The translations under genes and the position numbers were made by a program. Below, piece after piece: positions 7,241 to 15,195 of a stretch of 64,000 bases of DNA (position 1 is its first letter; every line of letters starts with the position of its first letter). The stretch comes from Desulfobacterium sp. (GTDB taxonomy: Bacteria; Desulfobacterota; Desulfobacteria; Desulfobacterales; Desulfobacteraceae). Under the pieces are notes generated by a model, which worked only from the letters and a program-made list of their open reading frames with translations, had not been told where the DNA came from and ran no database searches. The stretch spans positions 124,001 to 188,000 of the forward strand of contig JAQYWC010000048.1 of the NCBI GenBank assembly GCA_030145245.1, read 5' to 3'.

Positions 7241-7414
7241 ATGAAGATCGGGTTGATAATGCTGTTGGTCGTGGGCGTATGGGTGCTGCTCCAGGCATAT
7301 GTATTGCCAAAACTTGGTTTTAACACATGAATGAGGGATGCCTGCCAGGTGGCGGGCAAGAAAGGTGAGTCCCCCAAGAAGGAGAATCCTTTTCCCATGG
7401 ACAAGGGAGAGTGA
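7241..7414 (+). CDS. Small membrane selenoprotein with in-frame UGA (Sec30, UxxxxC)
   Basis: An ATG with a strong GGAGG 6 bases upstream begins a 29-residue peptide that is one membrane span (IGLIMLLVVGVWVLLQAYVL) followed by PKLGFNT and TGA 7328-7330. The same frame continues with MRDACQVAGKK and a charged Lys/Glu-rich tail to TGA 7412-7414, 57 residues in all. A perfect hairpin with an AGGT loop starts 8 bases after the TGA. Sec30 with C35 gives a UxxxxC pair just outside the membrane helix, suggesting a thiol or selenol redox or metal site. The TetR operator repeat upstream suggests inducible expression. Two separate tiny genes are the alternative, but the second would have no ribosome site. 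I do not recognise the family with certainty. Confidence 0.6.
7339..7358 (+). promoter_or_regulatory. Bacterial SECIS-like hairpin of the membrane selenoprotein
   Basis: TGCCTGCC 7339-7346 pairs over its full length with GGCGGGCA 7351-7358 (one G-T pair), closing the loop AGGT 7347-7350. The loop is 16 nt after the UGA. The core GCCAGGTGG is identical to that of the SECIS at 2010-2029. Confidence 0.6.
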
Positions 7415-7473
7415 AACCAGCGGTTCGGTAAAGTCTCCTCTGTGAAACCAGTATCTTTTCAGGAACCCACTTT

Positions 7474-8310
7474 TCAGAGGAGGCCCCGTTGTTTCAACAG
7501 GGGGCGGGGATCCACCAGGTGCTTTGGAAACCATCGCTTGGGATCCATGGTTCCCTGGGCCAGGGAGAGAAGCTCTGAAAAATGCAGAATGGGAATCTTC
7601 TTCTGGAGGGTGCACCGTAACTCCAGGTTCAGATGGCACATGGCACAGGCTGTTACCAGGCATTCGGCCTCCACATCCATGGCGCCTGCGACAATGCCGT
7701 TGACAACGCTTGTGGCAAGGTCGGGTTTGGCAGCCGAGAGAAAGGTGCCGCAGCACCTTGCGCCGTAGCCCCAGGACAGGGGGACTGCCCCCAGGCGTGC
7801 AAGGACTTTTTCCATCAATCCATGGTAATTTGCCTCAAACCTCAGGTCCGGCGGCCTTGCCAGCATGCAGCCGTAGTAGGGCGCAAACCGGATGCCGTTC
7901 AGCCGGTTTTCCCCATTCTTGAGATACCGGGAGAGGTCGATTCTGCTGAAGAGCTCAAAGAGATGGATGATCTCAAGGTTCGGGTCAAATGGGGTCTGCC
8001 AGCGTTTTTCATAGGCGGCCTGTTCCTCCTTGTCCCGGACAAGTGCCAGGTGGGCCTGTCTGAGCCGTAACAGGCAGCTGGGACAGGCCACAAGCAGCGG
8101 TCTGCCCTTGGGTGCAAGGGAGAGGTTACGTTGGGGCAGCAGGGCCGCAACAGTGGGATCAATGGCGTGGGCAGAGGAGGAGCCGCAGCAGTTCCAGTCC
8201 GGAAGCTCGATCAAGTCAACATGGACCGCCTTTGAAAACGCGATCAGGGAGAGATTGTTTTCATGGCCCGGGGCCTTGAGGGAGCAGCCTGGAAAATAGG
8301 AGAACTCCAT
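7474..8310 (-). CDS. hdrB: Heterodisulfide reductase subunit B-like protein (two CCG domains)
   Basis: 278 residues containing two complete CCG cysteine-rich domains: C9, C41, C42, C76, C79 and C148, C186, C187, C222, C225. In HdrB these bind the non-cubane [4Fe-4S] clusters that cleave heterodisulfides. The N-terminus YFPGCSLKAPGHENN and the motif WNCCGSS are typical. No HdrA flavin subunit is nearby, so in this sulfate-reducer-like genome it may act with another electron carrier on an unknown disulfide. Its ATG lies 3 bases after the hdrC stop, and both follow nifU-nifS on one strand. Confidence 0.9.
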   Translation of the reverse strand: MEFSYFPGCSLKAPGHENNLSLIAFSKAVHVDLIELPDWNCCGSSSAHAIDPTVAALLPQRNLSLAPKGRPLLVACPSCLLRLRQAHLALVRDKEEQAAYEKRWQTPFDPNLEIIHLFELFSRIDLSRYLKNGENRLNGIRFAPYYGCMLARPPDLRFEANYHGLMEKVLARLGAVPLSWGYGARCCGTFLSAAKPDLATSVVNGIVAGAMDVEAECLVTACAMCHLNLELRCTLQKKIPILHFSELLSLAQGTMDPKRWFPKHLVDPRPLLKQRGLL

Positions 8311-8313
8311 TGG

Positions 8314-8847
8314 TCATCCTTTGAAAACAGGGTCAAGGTGATGGATGTCGTTGATCTTTGACGGGGTCAGATCGAGCTTTCGTTTTTTCAGCATATTGAG
8401 ACCCATCCCAAGGTCGCTGAAGAGATCCAGGGTCCGGAGTTTGTATCGCATCATGATCTCAAGCTTGTGGGTACGTCCGTACCGTTTCACCGAATGGAGC
8501 ACCTCCCTGTGGAATCTCAGGATATCAGGCTCTGCAATGGTGACCCCACTTTCAAGGGCAAGATGGCGGAGGGCGTCCATCACGGCAGGGATGTCAATGG
8601 CCATGGGACAGTTGACCGCACAGGTGTTGCATCCCACACAGATCCAGATGGTTGCGGATTCAAGCGCCTGGGGAGCCATGCCAAGCTGGACAAGGCGGAT
8701 GATCTGGTTGGGGGTGAAATCCATGGCTCCCACAAAGGGGCAGCCATTGCCGCAGCTTTTGCATTGAAGGCAGGCGGCAAGATCGGTCCTTGAACTCCTG
8801 TGAACGTCATGGGACAGTTTGGGATCACAGGAGTCAAGGTCAATCAT
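8314..8847 (-). CDS. hdrC: Heterodisulfide reductase subunit C-like iron-sulfur protein
   Basis: 177 residues with two [4Fe-4S] ferredoxin motifs, C26-xx-C29-xx-C32-xxx-C36-P and C70-xx-C73-xx-C76-xxx-C80-P. A helical tail (FHREVLHSVKRYGRTHKLEIMMRYKL) is common to HdrC. It would pass electrons from a soluble donor to HdrB. Its start is 2 bases after the nifS stop codon, so it is almost certainly translated from the same message as the Fe-S cluster assembly genes. The first 20 residues, with C7, precede the domain and show no recognisable feature. Confidence 0.9.
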   Translation of the reverse strand: MIDLDSCDPKLSHDVHRSSRTDLAACLQCKSCGNGCPFVGAMDFTPNQIIRLVQLGMAPQALESATIWICVGCNTCAVNCPMAIDIPAVMDALRHLALESGVTIAEPDILRFHREVLHSVKRYGRTHKLEIMMRYKLRTLDLFSDLGMGLNMLKKRKLDLTPSKINDIHHLDPVFKG

Positions 8848-8849
8848 GG

Positions 8850-10013
8850 TTATTCCTCTTGCTTCCAGAAGGGGGACATCTCCCTGAGCCTCTGGATCAC
8901 CGGGGGGAGGGTGGTGACGATATGGTCCATATCCTCCTGGGTGTTGTAGCAGGAGAGGGAGAAACGAATGGTGCCGTGGGCTGATTCAAAGGGTACCTTC
9001 ATGGCCATGAGCACATGGGAGGGATCCAGGGATCCCGAGGTACAGGCTGAACCCGAGGAGGCACAGATGCCGGCCTGGTCCATGAGCAACAGGATGGATT
9101 CCCCCTCCACCGCAGTAAAACCGATGTTCAGGGTGTTGGGGAGCCTGTTCCCCTTGTCGCCGTTGACCGTTGCCGCAGGAATCAGTTCAACCAGCCGGGT
9201 TTCCAGAAAATCCCTCAGATCCCTGACCCGGGTATCCATCTCCTGGAGATGCGCCTTTGCCAGCTCACACGCCCTGCCAAGGCCGATGATGGAGGCGGTA
9301 TTCTCTGTACCTCCCCGCCGCCCATTTTCCTGGTGGCCGCCGTTCAGGAATGATGAGAACTTCAGTCCCTTTTTAACGTAGAGGGCGGCAACCCCCTTGG
9401 GCGCATGGATCTTGTGACCGGAAAGGGAGAGCATGTCAACCCTGGCATCCTTCACGTCAATGGGGAGTTTGCCCACGGCCTGAACTGCGTCCGTATGAAA
9501 GAGAATCCCCTTTTCTGAAGCCCGCTGGGCGATCTCCTTGATGGGAAAGATCACACCAGTCTCGTTGTTGGCCCACATGAGTGAAACCAGGGCGGTATCG
9601 TCCGTCATGCTCTCGTAGAGAAGCGTTGTGTCAAGCCGGCCTTTGCCGTCAACTGGGACAAAGGTCACCCGGTACCCCTTTTTCTCAAGATCCTCAAGGG
9701 GATTCTTGATGGCGGGATGCTCAACCCCGGAGGTGATGATGTGCCGTTTTTCCGGGTTTGCGGCAAGGGCGGCATGGATGGCCGCATTATCACTCTCCGT
9801 ACCGCAGCTTGTGAACACAATTTCGTCGGGCTCGGCATTGATGAGGGCTGCCACCCGTTCCCTGGCGCGGGTGATCTCCCTGCCTACATTTCCCCCAAAG
9901 GAGTGCATGCTCGAGGGGTTTCCATAGAGTTCGCTGAAATAGGGAAGCATCTCTTCAAGCACTTCCGGCGCAACCCGTGTCGTGGCATTGTTGTCTGTAT
10001 AAACGATTTTCAT
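8850..10013 (-). CDS. nifS: Cysteine desulfurase NifS
   Basis: 387 residues, a fold-type I PLP enzyme that removes sulfur from L-cysteine for Fe-S cluster assembly (and possibly selenium delivery). The N-terminus YTDNNATTRVAPEVLEEMLPY, the PLP-Lys motif LSGHKIHAPKG, and the persulfide Cys in SSGSACTSGSLDPSHVL are all intact. The short active-site loop is of NifS/IscS type. The start ATG is 20 bases after nifU, forming the nifU-nifS-hdrC-hdrB operon. NifS-like enzymes can use selenocysteine as well as cysteine, but nothing in the sequence decides substrate choice. Confidence 0.95.
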   Translation of the reverse strand: MKIVYTDNNATTRVAPEVLEEMLPYFSELYGNPSSMHSFGGNVGREITRARERVAALINAEPDEIVFTSCGTESDNAAIHAALAANPEKRHIITSGVEHPAIKNPLEDLEKKGYRVTFVPVDGKGRLDTTLLYESMTDDTALVSLMWANNETGVIFPIKEIAQRASEKGILFHTDAVQAVGKLPIDVKDARVDMLSLSGHKIHAPKGVAALYVKKGLKFSSFLNGGHQENGRRGGTENTASIIGLGRACELAKAHLQEMDTRVRDLRDFLETRLVELIPAATVNGDKGNRLPNTLNIGFTAVEGESILLLMDQAGICASSGSACTSGSLDPSHVLMAMKVPFESAHGTIRFSLSCYNTQEDMDHIVTTLPPVIQRLREMSPFWKQEE

Positions 10014-10033
10014 ATGGGGATCCCTTTCTTCAA

Positions 10034-10597
10034 TCAGGCTTGTGTTTTAACAGATTCCACTATCTCTTCGATTTTGTCAATACAGTTTCCGCATCCACCG
10101 CCGGCCTTGAGGTAGCTGGTGACATCCTCCACCGAATCCAGATGGTTTTTCTTGACGGCATCGATGATTTCAAGGTCGGTGATATCAAAGCATTCACACA
10201 CCATTGTGCCGGGTTTTTCCAGGATCTGGATTCCCCTGTAGGCGTTGATCGCATTTTTCAGGGCATTCTGCCCCATCACCGAACAGTGCATCTTTGCCTT
10301 GGGAAGTCCCCCAAGGTAGTCAGCGATATCGTCATTTGTGATTTTTGCCGCATCGTCCAGGGTCATCCCCTTGAGGATCTCGGTCAGGGCCGAGGAGGAG
10401 GCAACGGCACTGGCACAGCCAAAGGTCATGAAAGTTGCGTCCGTGATCCGCTCGCTGTCATTGATCTTCAGAAACAGCTTCAGTGCATCACCACAGGCCA
10501 GGGAACCGGTCTCGCCCACTGCATCAGGGGCTTCCATCTGTCCGACATTCCTGGGATTTAAAAAATGATCTTTTACCTTATCTGTATATTCCCACAT
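10034..10597 (-). CDS. nifU: Fe-S cluster scaffold NifU (IscU plus BFD-like domain)
   Basis: 187 residues. The N-terminal IscU-type scaffold about 1-125 has cluster ligands C35, C61 and C105 (SLACGD, TFGCASA, MHCSVM). A central [2Fe-2S] BFD-like domain follows with C134-x-C136 and C169-xx-C172. The C-terminal Nfu domain of Azotobacter NifU is missing, as is usual in short NifU of anaerobes. It builds clusters with sulfur from NifS, the next gene. GGAGAAA precedes the ATG. Its promoter at 10656-10683 contains the palindrome CCACATTGTGG. Confidence 0.95.
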   Translation of the reverse strand: MWEYTDKVKDHFLNPRNVGQMEAPDAVGETGSLACGDALKLFLKINDSERITDATFMTFGCASAVASSSALTEILKGMTLDDAAKITNDDIADYLGGLPKAKMHCSVMGQNALKNAINAYRGIQILEKPGTMVCECFDITDLEIIDAVKKNHLDSVEDVTSYLKAGGGCGNCIDKIEEIVESVKTQA

Positions 10598-10655
10598 GGT
10601 TTTTCTCCTTATATATCAAGTTCCGCATCTATTATTGATAGCTTAACTGGAAGAT

Positions 10656-10683
10656 AACATACCACATTGTGGCAGATTGTCAA
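10656..10683 (-). promoter_or_regulatory. nifU promoter with CCACAATGTGG palindrome in the spacer
   Basis: Reading the minus strand, TTGACA (10683-10678) and TATGTT (10661-10656) are 16 bp apart. The spacer contains the perfect 11-bp dyad CCACAATGTGG at 10662-10672, a position where a bound repressor would block RNA polymerase. Related dyads occur at 28242-28252 and 60252-60262. Confidence 0.45.
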
Positions 10684-10795
10684 CGGAGTAACCATTGATT
10701 TTTTCCTGTACAGGGATTCTTGTTTGGTATTCCTAATCTTTTTACGGTCCAAAACATTAGGGGTTTACTTGGATGGTTCTTTGCCGTGGATTTAG

Positions 10796-10822
10796 TCCCG
10801 ATCCCGATCCCGATCCCGATCC
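10796..10822. repeat. Short tandem repeat of a CCGATC hexamer
   Basis: Four and a half head-to-tail copies of the hexamer in the spacer upstream of nifU. The rest of the 10598-10890 spacer shows no gene. Confidence 0.8.
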
Positions 10823-10890
10823 TTATACATGGGAAGGCCGTCATGATGTTTGCCGGTCATGGAATCCCTGGCAAGGGCTAATTTTTCAAT

Positions 10891-10965
10891 AGCTGTGAAG
10901 CCCGGGCAGGAGATTGACGCCAAAATAGGTGAAAATCACGGCTCCAAATCCAGAATGGAGAGAAA
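10891..10965 (-). pseudogene. Duplicated 3' end of ccsA
   Basis: This 75-bp segment matches 12151-12226, the end of ccsA, at about 90 percent with one single-base gap. On the minus strand it still reads GAVIFTYFGVNLLPGLHSY and then a stop, shifted out of frame with the preceding bases. It lies directly behind the 10973-11761 gene, so that gene is bracketed by two copies of the ccsA tail in the same orientation, 1,260 bases apart. Confidence 0.75.
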
Positions 10966-10972
10966 TACATCT

Positions 10973-11761
10973 CTATGAAACGTGAATGTGACCAATTTCA
11001 TATCTACGACTAATTTTCTCTCCTAAATCGAAAAAAACCGTTGTATCAAACCGATAAAACAGGTCTTCCATCATTCTCCTGTCATTTTTTTCCAGAGAGG
11101 ATTTCCAATCTTCAATATTTGTTCCTTTGGGTATCCTTGCCATGGACAAATAACTGAGAAGTTCAACTATCATATTCATTTGTTTCTTAACCGAGTCTAT
11201 GTATTCCCTGGAACAGCCGGTTTTTTCTAATAGATTGAGCAAATGCGTTAAAATCGGTTCTTTAACTGTTTCAATTATAGTATTGAATTTAAGCCAATCA
11301 AATACGGAACAATTTTCAGTACCCCTGTTCTCAAACTGTATTGAAAGAGGTGTATACCGTTCTTTTTTTACCGGAAATTGTTCCCCTTTGATATGGACAA
11401 GAATAAGGCGGGGATTAATCATAAGGTTTCCAACCTCGGTAATGTAATTATTGTTTGCATAGTTACCTGCACAAAACAGGGTCAGTTCCGTCAACCTGCT
11501 CAAAGAGTACCTTTCAATACTGTCAGAAGCAGATAAGATAGATTCTAATTCTTCCAGTTTTGATTCAAGAAAACTTTCGTTAAGGTGAATCAAATCCATC
11601 TGTTTCTCTAGCTCTTTATTATATCTGATAAGCCTATTGATTCTGTCACTATCGTGGGAATGCGGTACAACGATATCACATCTGTTTTCAGTGGAGAGTC
11701 TATTTAATACATCCGTATCCATGCCCCTGTATATCGCAGCTTCACCCTCAAATACCTGCAT
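10973..11761 (-). CDS. Orphan hypothetical protein in a low-GC unit
   Basis: About 262 residues from the ATG at 11761 (AAAGGA 7 bases upstream); an ATG at 11788 would add nine. I do not recognise the family. It is soluble, without signal peptide or membrane span. Residues about 45-85 are strongly helical and coiled-coil-like (RYNKELEKQMDLIHLNESF), a middle segment about 90-150 looks alpha/beta with Cys in LTLFCAGNY, and the rest is helical and charged. It is clearly AT-richer than its neighbours. With the ccsA tail repeats on both sides, this suggests acquisition as part of a small insert. The spacer 11789-12091 holds a dyad ATTCAGC-tc-GCTGAAT at 11943-11958 and no other gene. Confidence 0.6.
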   Translation of the reverse strand: MQVFEGEAAIYRGMDTDVLNRLSTENRCDIVVPHSHDSDRINRLIRYNKELEKQMDLIHLNESFLESKLEELESILSASDSIERYSLSRLTELTLFCAGNYANNNYITEVGNLMINPRLILVHIKGEQFPVKKERYTPLSIQFENRGTENCSVFDWLKFNTIIETVKEPILTHLLNLLEKTGCSREYIDSVKKQMNMIVELLSYLSMARIPKGTNIEDWKSSLEKNDRRMMEDLFYRFDTTVFFDLGEKISRRYEIGHIHVS

Positions 11762-12091
11762 GTGTTTTCCTTTTTCTCCGATTTTCATGTCAAATGAATC
11801 TGCTCTTTGTCATCGTAAATCGATAGCATTAATGGTTAACAACAATGATATTATAGATGTTCCCACATGACTTGATAACCGCTTTACCCTTGTTCTGATA
11901 AAATGGCATCAATTCATATGCGAGGGTCTATAATCCAATCGCATTCAGCTCGCTGAATCGCAATTGATTGAAAATAGTCAACGGAATCATGAGCTATCAT
12001 TCAAAAAGCGATATGTCAATATGGATATAACGGTGGGGGGGAGTGTTTTTTTAGCCAAATTTAATTCGGTCGTGACTTTGGTTATAACTTT

Positions 12092-12130
12092 GGTTTTCTG
12101 ACAGGGCGGCCGGGCCCTGTCAGGAAAACC
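12092..12130. terminator. Strong hairpin behind ccsA
   Basis: GGTTTTC-TGACAGGGC on the left pairs with GCCCTGTCAGGAAAACC on the right with one bulged base and a 6-base loop. It starts 9 bases after the ccsA stop on the minus strand and is the probable end of the cytochrome-biogenesis transcript. Confidence 0.6.
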
Positions 12131-12139
12131 AATATCTAA

Positions 12140-12970
12140 CTAACTTCCGTAGCTGTGAAGCCCGGGGAGGAGATTGACGCCAAAATAGGTGAATATCACG
12201 GCGCCGAATCCCAGGATGGAGAGAAACGCGATCCGTCTTCCCTGCCAGCCGCGCATGAGCCGGGCATGGAGCAGGGTGGCATAGACAAACCAGGTGATCA
12301 GGGACCAGGTCTCCTTGGGATCCCAGCCCCAATACCTGCCCCAGGCAGAGTTGGCCCAGACAGCTCCTGTGACAATGCCCATGGTGAGAAACAAAAATCC
12401 AAGCATCACCATCTGGTGGGTCAGCTCATCAATGGTGTCAAGTTTTGGAAGGGCATGGAGCAGGCGTCCGTTGCCTCCCTTCTCCTTGATCAAAAACATG
12501 ATGCCAAAGGCAAAGGCCAGGGCAAAGGCCGCATACCCCACAAAGCAGGTCATCACATGCACCGACAGCCAGTTGCTCTTGAGGGCCGGCATGAGGGGCC
12601 TGATCTGGACGCCCATATCCGGAGACAGGGAGGCATAGGCCAGGCAGAGAAATCCCATGGGCAGGACAAAGGCCCCAAGGGTACGGTTTTTGTGCCTGAA
12701 TTCGATGAACAGATAGATCACCACGATTGTCATGGCATAAAACACCAGGGATTCATACAGGTTTGAAAGGGGAATCCGGCCAAACCCGGCCGCATAGGAT
12801 TCCACCCACCTGAGGATAAATCCGGCAAGGTTGCCGGTGACGCCCAAAATGGTGGTCCACAAGGCAAGCTTCCCGGGCAGTGGTTTTCGGAAAACCCATG
12901 ACGCGATATAGAGGAATCCGGCCAGGCCGTAAACAAATGTGGTGACAGATAAAATCAGTGAAGAGTTCAT
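12140..12970 (-). CDS. ccsA: System II cytochrome c biogenesis protein CcsA (ResC-type)
   Basis: 276 residues with about eight membrane spans. The haem-handling WWD-like motif WGWDPKETWSLITW is at about residues 214-227. The C-terminal segment LSILGFGAVIFTYFGVNLL is typical of CcsA/ResC/CcmC-superfamily proteins. With ResB it brings haem across the membrane and attaches it to CxxCH sites of periplasmic cytochromes c, several of which are encoded in this window. Its start overlaps the resB stop by 4 bases. A copy of its last 75 bases lies at 10891-10965. Confidence 0.93.
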   Translation of the reverse strand: MNSSLILSVTTFVYGLAGFLYIASWVFRKPLPGKLALWTTILGVTGNLAGFILRWVESYAAGFGRIPLSNLYESLVFYAMTIVVIYLFIEFRHKNRTLGAFVLPMGFLCLAYASLSPDMGVQIRPLMPALKSNWLSVHVMTCFVGYAAFALAFAFGIMFLIKEKGGNGRLLHALPKLDTIDELTHQMVMLGFLFLTMGIVTGAVWANSAWGRYWGWDPKETWSLITWFVYATLLHARLMRGWQGRRIAFLSILGFGAVIFTYFGVNLLPGLHSYGS

Positions 12971-14328
12971 GAATATTCCTTTGGATTAAAAATCGCGGCC
13001 ATCTCCCTGACCCTTTTCTTCATCCCGATCCTGTTCCTGGTTGACGTCCCTGACACGCTTACATGGGTGCCCGTGGGGGTTTCCTTAACCCCTATAACCA
13101 TCTTTTGGTGGGACATGAAAAAAGAGATGAAACACCCTGCAATCAGCATGAGAAATCCGGCATACACCAGCCAGACCCCGGGATCTTTCTTGACCGCAAG
13201 TCCCGTGTAAAATCGGTTCTCCTGGCGGGCCACACTGATGATCCACTCTCCCTTTCTCATTTTGTCAAAGGAGGGAAAGCGGGTGGGCAGGATCACCTCC
13301 ATGGGCGTTTTGCCATCTTCCTTGAGTTCGCACACATAGGCCTCGCCCACATCCTGGCCCATGAGTGTGTGGTCGTCCGCGACCTTCTTGAGGGTCAGCT
13401 CCCGTGCACCATCCGGGAAGGCAACGGTTCTGCCCACGGATATCTCCTTCTCAACTTTTTCGCCGGTTGCCCGGTTGGTGAAATTAAGCTTTTGGGTCTT
13501 GGCTTTCAGCTTGCCGTAGCTTGACTGATAGATGGTGAACCCCTTGTATTTCAAGGGATCGTTCACGATGATCTCTTTTTCTGAAACCGCTTTGCCATCT
13601 TCCAGGATCGTAAGGCTTGACCTGAACTCCCGGACGGCGCCGGTCTTGTAGTAGCTGATATTAAATGCATTACATTGGATTTGAAAATCAAGGGGGACTG
13701 GGGCGCCACTGTTCCTCAGGCGGATGGTCCCGGCGGATGTCCCCTCCGGAACGTTCACATGGCCGTCAATGCCGTAGATTGAACCCAGGAGTGCGCCAAA
13801 CAACAAAATAATAATACTCAAATGGATGGCGTAAAATCCGAGACGGGTCCAAGCCCCTTTTTCGGCGAACGCGGAAAACCCTTTTTCATCCTCCTGCACA
13901 TGAATTTTTGCAAAGGTTTGAGAAAGGCGGTTTTCCACAATGGTTCTCAGCTCCCTGGCGGATCGTTCGCAGTCTGCCTCTTCACGGATGGAGAGCCGGT
14001 TAAAGGCAGGCTTCCGCCTGAACACCATTTTGAGGGTGGGGGAGAGCCGGTTCAGGGAACAGATCAGGATATTGAGGGTCAGGGTGACCATCAGCAGTCT
14101 GTACCACCAGGAGTTGTACATGTTAAAAAGGTCAAACACATTGAAGAACCTGAAGAAGAACTCTCCGTAGGCGTTGATGTAATCCGCAGGATGCTGGTTC
14201 TGGGGAATCAGGGTTCCGAAAATGGAGGTGAATGCCAGCAGTGCCAGCGTTGCCACCGTCAGCCTGACAGATACGAAAAAATCCCAGACCTGACCGGGAA
14301 GGCCGCTGGGCCTTGAAATGGATATCAT
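12967..14328 (-). CDS. resB: System II cytochrome c biogenesis protein ResB (Ccs1)
   Basis: About 453 residues from the ATG at 14328, which has AGGAGA 5 bases upstream; a further ATG at 14355 overlaps the previous gene. Three N-terminal membrane spans (VRLTVATLALLAFTSIFGTL, the WWYRLLMVTLTLNILICSL region, and FYAIHLSIIILLFGALLG) precede a large periplasmic domain of about 250 residues. A last span (VWLVYAGFLMLIAGCFISFF) is near the C-terminus. This matches ResB/Ccs1, the haem-lyase partner of CcsA. It overlaps ccsA by 4 bases and follows the TPR gene by 13. Confidence 0.93.
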   Translation of the reverse strand: MISISRPSGLPGQVWDFFVSVRLTVATLALLAFTSIFGTLIPQNQHPADYINAYGEFFFRFFNVFDLFNMYNSWWYRLLMVTLTLNILICSLNRLSPTLKMVFRRKPAFNRLSIREEADCERSARELRTIVENRLSQTFAKIHVQEDEKGFSAFAEKGAWTRLGFYAIHLSIIILLFGALLGSIYGIDGHVNVPEGTSAGTIRLRNSGAPVPLDFQIQCNAFNISYYKTGAVREFRSSLTILEDGKAVSEKEIIVNDPLKYKGFTIYQSSYGKLKAKTQKLNFTNRATGEKVEKEISVGRTVAFPDGARELTLKKVADDHTLMGQDVGEAYVCELKEDGKTPMEVILPTRFPSFDKMRKGEWIISVARQENRFYTGLAVKKDPGVWLVYAGFLMLIAGCFISFFMSHQKMVIGVKETPTGTHVSVSGTSTRNRIGMKKRVREMAAIFNPKEYS

Positions 14329-14341
14329 TGTCTCTCCTGTT

Positions 14342-14929
14342 CTATTTGTCTGCATGGTCCCTGTAATGGGTGATCAGCTCTTCCAGGGTCTGATCCTTGG
14401 AGGCCATGGCCAGGGGATTTATCCCGAGGAGCGCTTCCCAGACCTTGATCGCCTGCTTCGGATCATTCATATCATTGGCAAGGACAATGCCCTTGTTCAG
14501 GTAGGCGGGCTGAAATGCCGGGTCCAGGGAAAGTGCCCGGTCAAAGGTCTTGATCGCTGTTTCCGGATCGTCGGTTTTCCGGTACATTACGGCCAGGTCA
14601 CAGAGGACGGCGGGATGCTCCCCCCCTGTTTCAAGGGCCTTGGAATAGGCATGGATCGCCTTTTGGTACTGGTCCGTGTCATAGTAGATGTTGCCAAGTT
14701 TTGTCCAGGCGGCCGTGTCTCCGGGGTCTGTAGCCACCCTGGATGTCAGCGCCGCAGCCATTGTGGCAAGATCTCCCTGCTGAACTGAACCGGGGGCCAT
14801 GGCCCGTGACGGTCCGGCCTTGAACACTGCCGTGCCAACCCCTGCGATAAACCCCAGTGCAAGAAATATAACTGCAAAAATTATTGCAGACGACCGGGTT
14901 ATAATAATCTGATCCTTGTTCTTAGCCAT
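14342..14929 (-). CDS. Membrane-anchored TPR protein of cytochrome c maturation
   Basis: About 195 residues from the ATG at 14929 (AAGGGGA upstream). One N-terminal membrane span (SSAIIFAVIFLALGFIAGVG) is followed by at least three tetratricopeptide repeats from about residue 70 (AAWTKLGNIYYDTDQYQKAI, PAVLCDLAVMYRKTDDPETA, PAYLNKGIVLANDMNDPKQA). TPR domains of this kind (NrfG/CcmH-like) hold apocytochromes during haem attachment. Its place as first gene before resB and ccsA supports that role. Confidence 0.85.
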   Translation of the reverse strand: MAKNKDQIIITRSSAIIFAVIFLALGFIAGVGTAVFKAGPSRAMAPGSVQQGDLATMAAALTSRVATDPGDTAAWTKLGNIYYDTDQYQKAIHAYSKALETGGEHPAVLCDLAVMYRKTDDPETAIKTFDRALSLDPAFQPAYLNKGIVLANDMNDPKQAIKVWEALLGINPLAMASKDQTLEELITHYRDHADK

Positions 14930-15195
14930 TGATTCCCCTTGTCCTGGATGACCTTTATTATTTAAAACTTCAAGGGCAGGCCGGAAGTTGACTATCAATT
15001 TCCGGCCTGCATCTTCAAACCTACCCGGTTATATATACGGGGAAAATTACACCAGTCTTTCTGGAACATTACATTTTGGAAATGTTTGCCCCATGGGTTG
15101 ACATTGTTTGATTTGCCTTTCAATATGAATGATCCTTTCAAGCGGGTATTTGGACCGTTTGAAGGGAAAACTATTTTTATAAGGATATGGGGTTT

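Noticed and set aside
10796-10822. Repeats as a CRISPR-like array
   Set aside because: It is a six-base tandem repeat without spacers.
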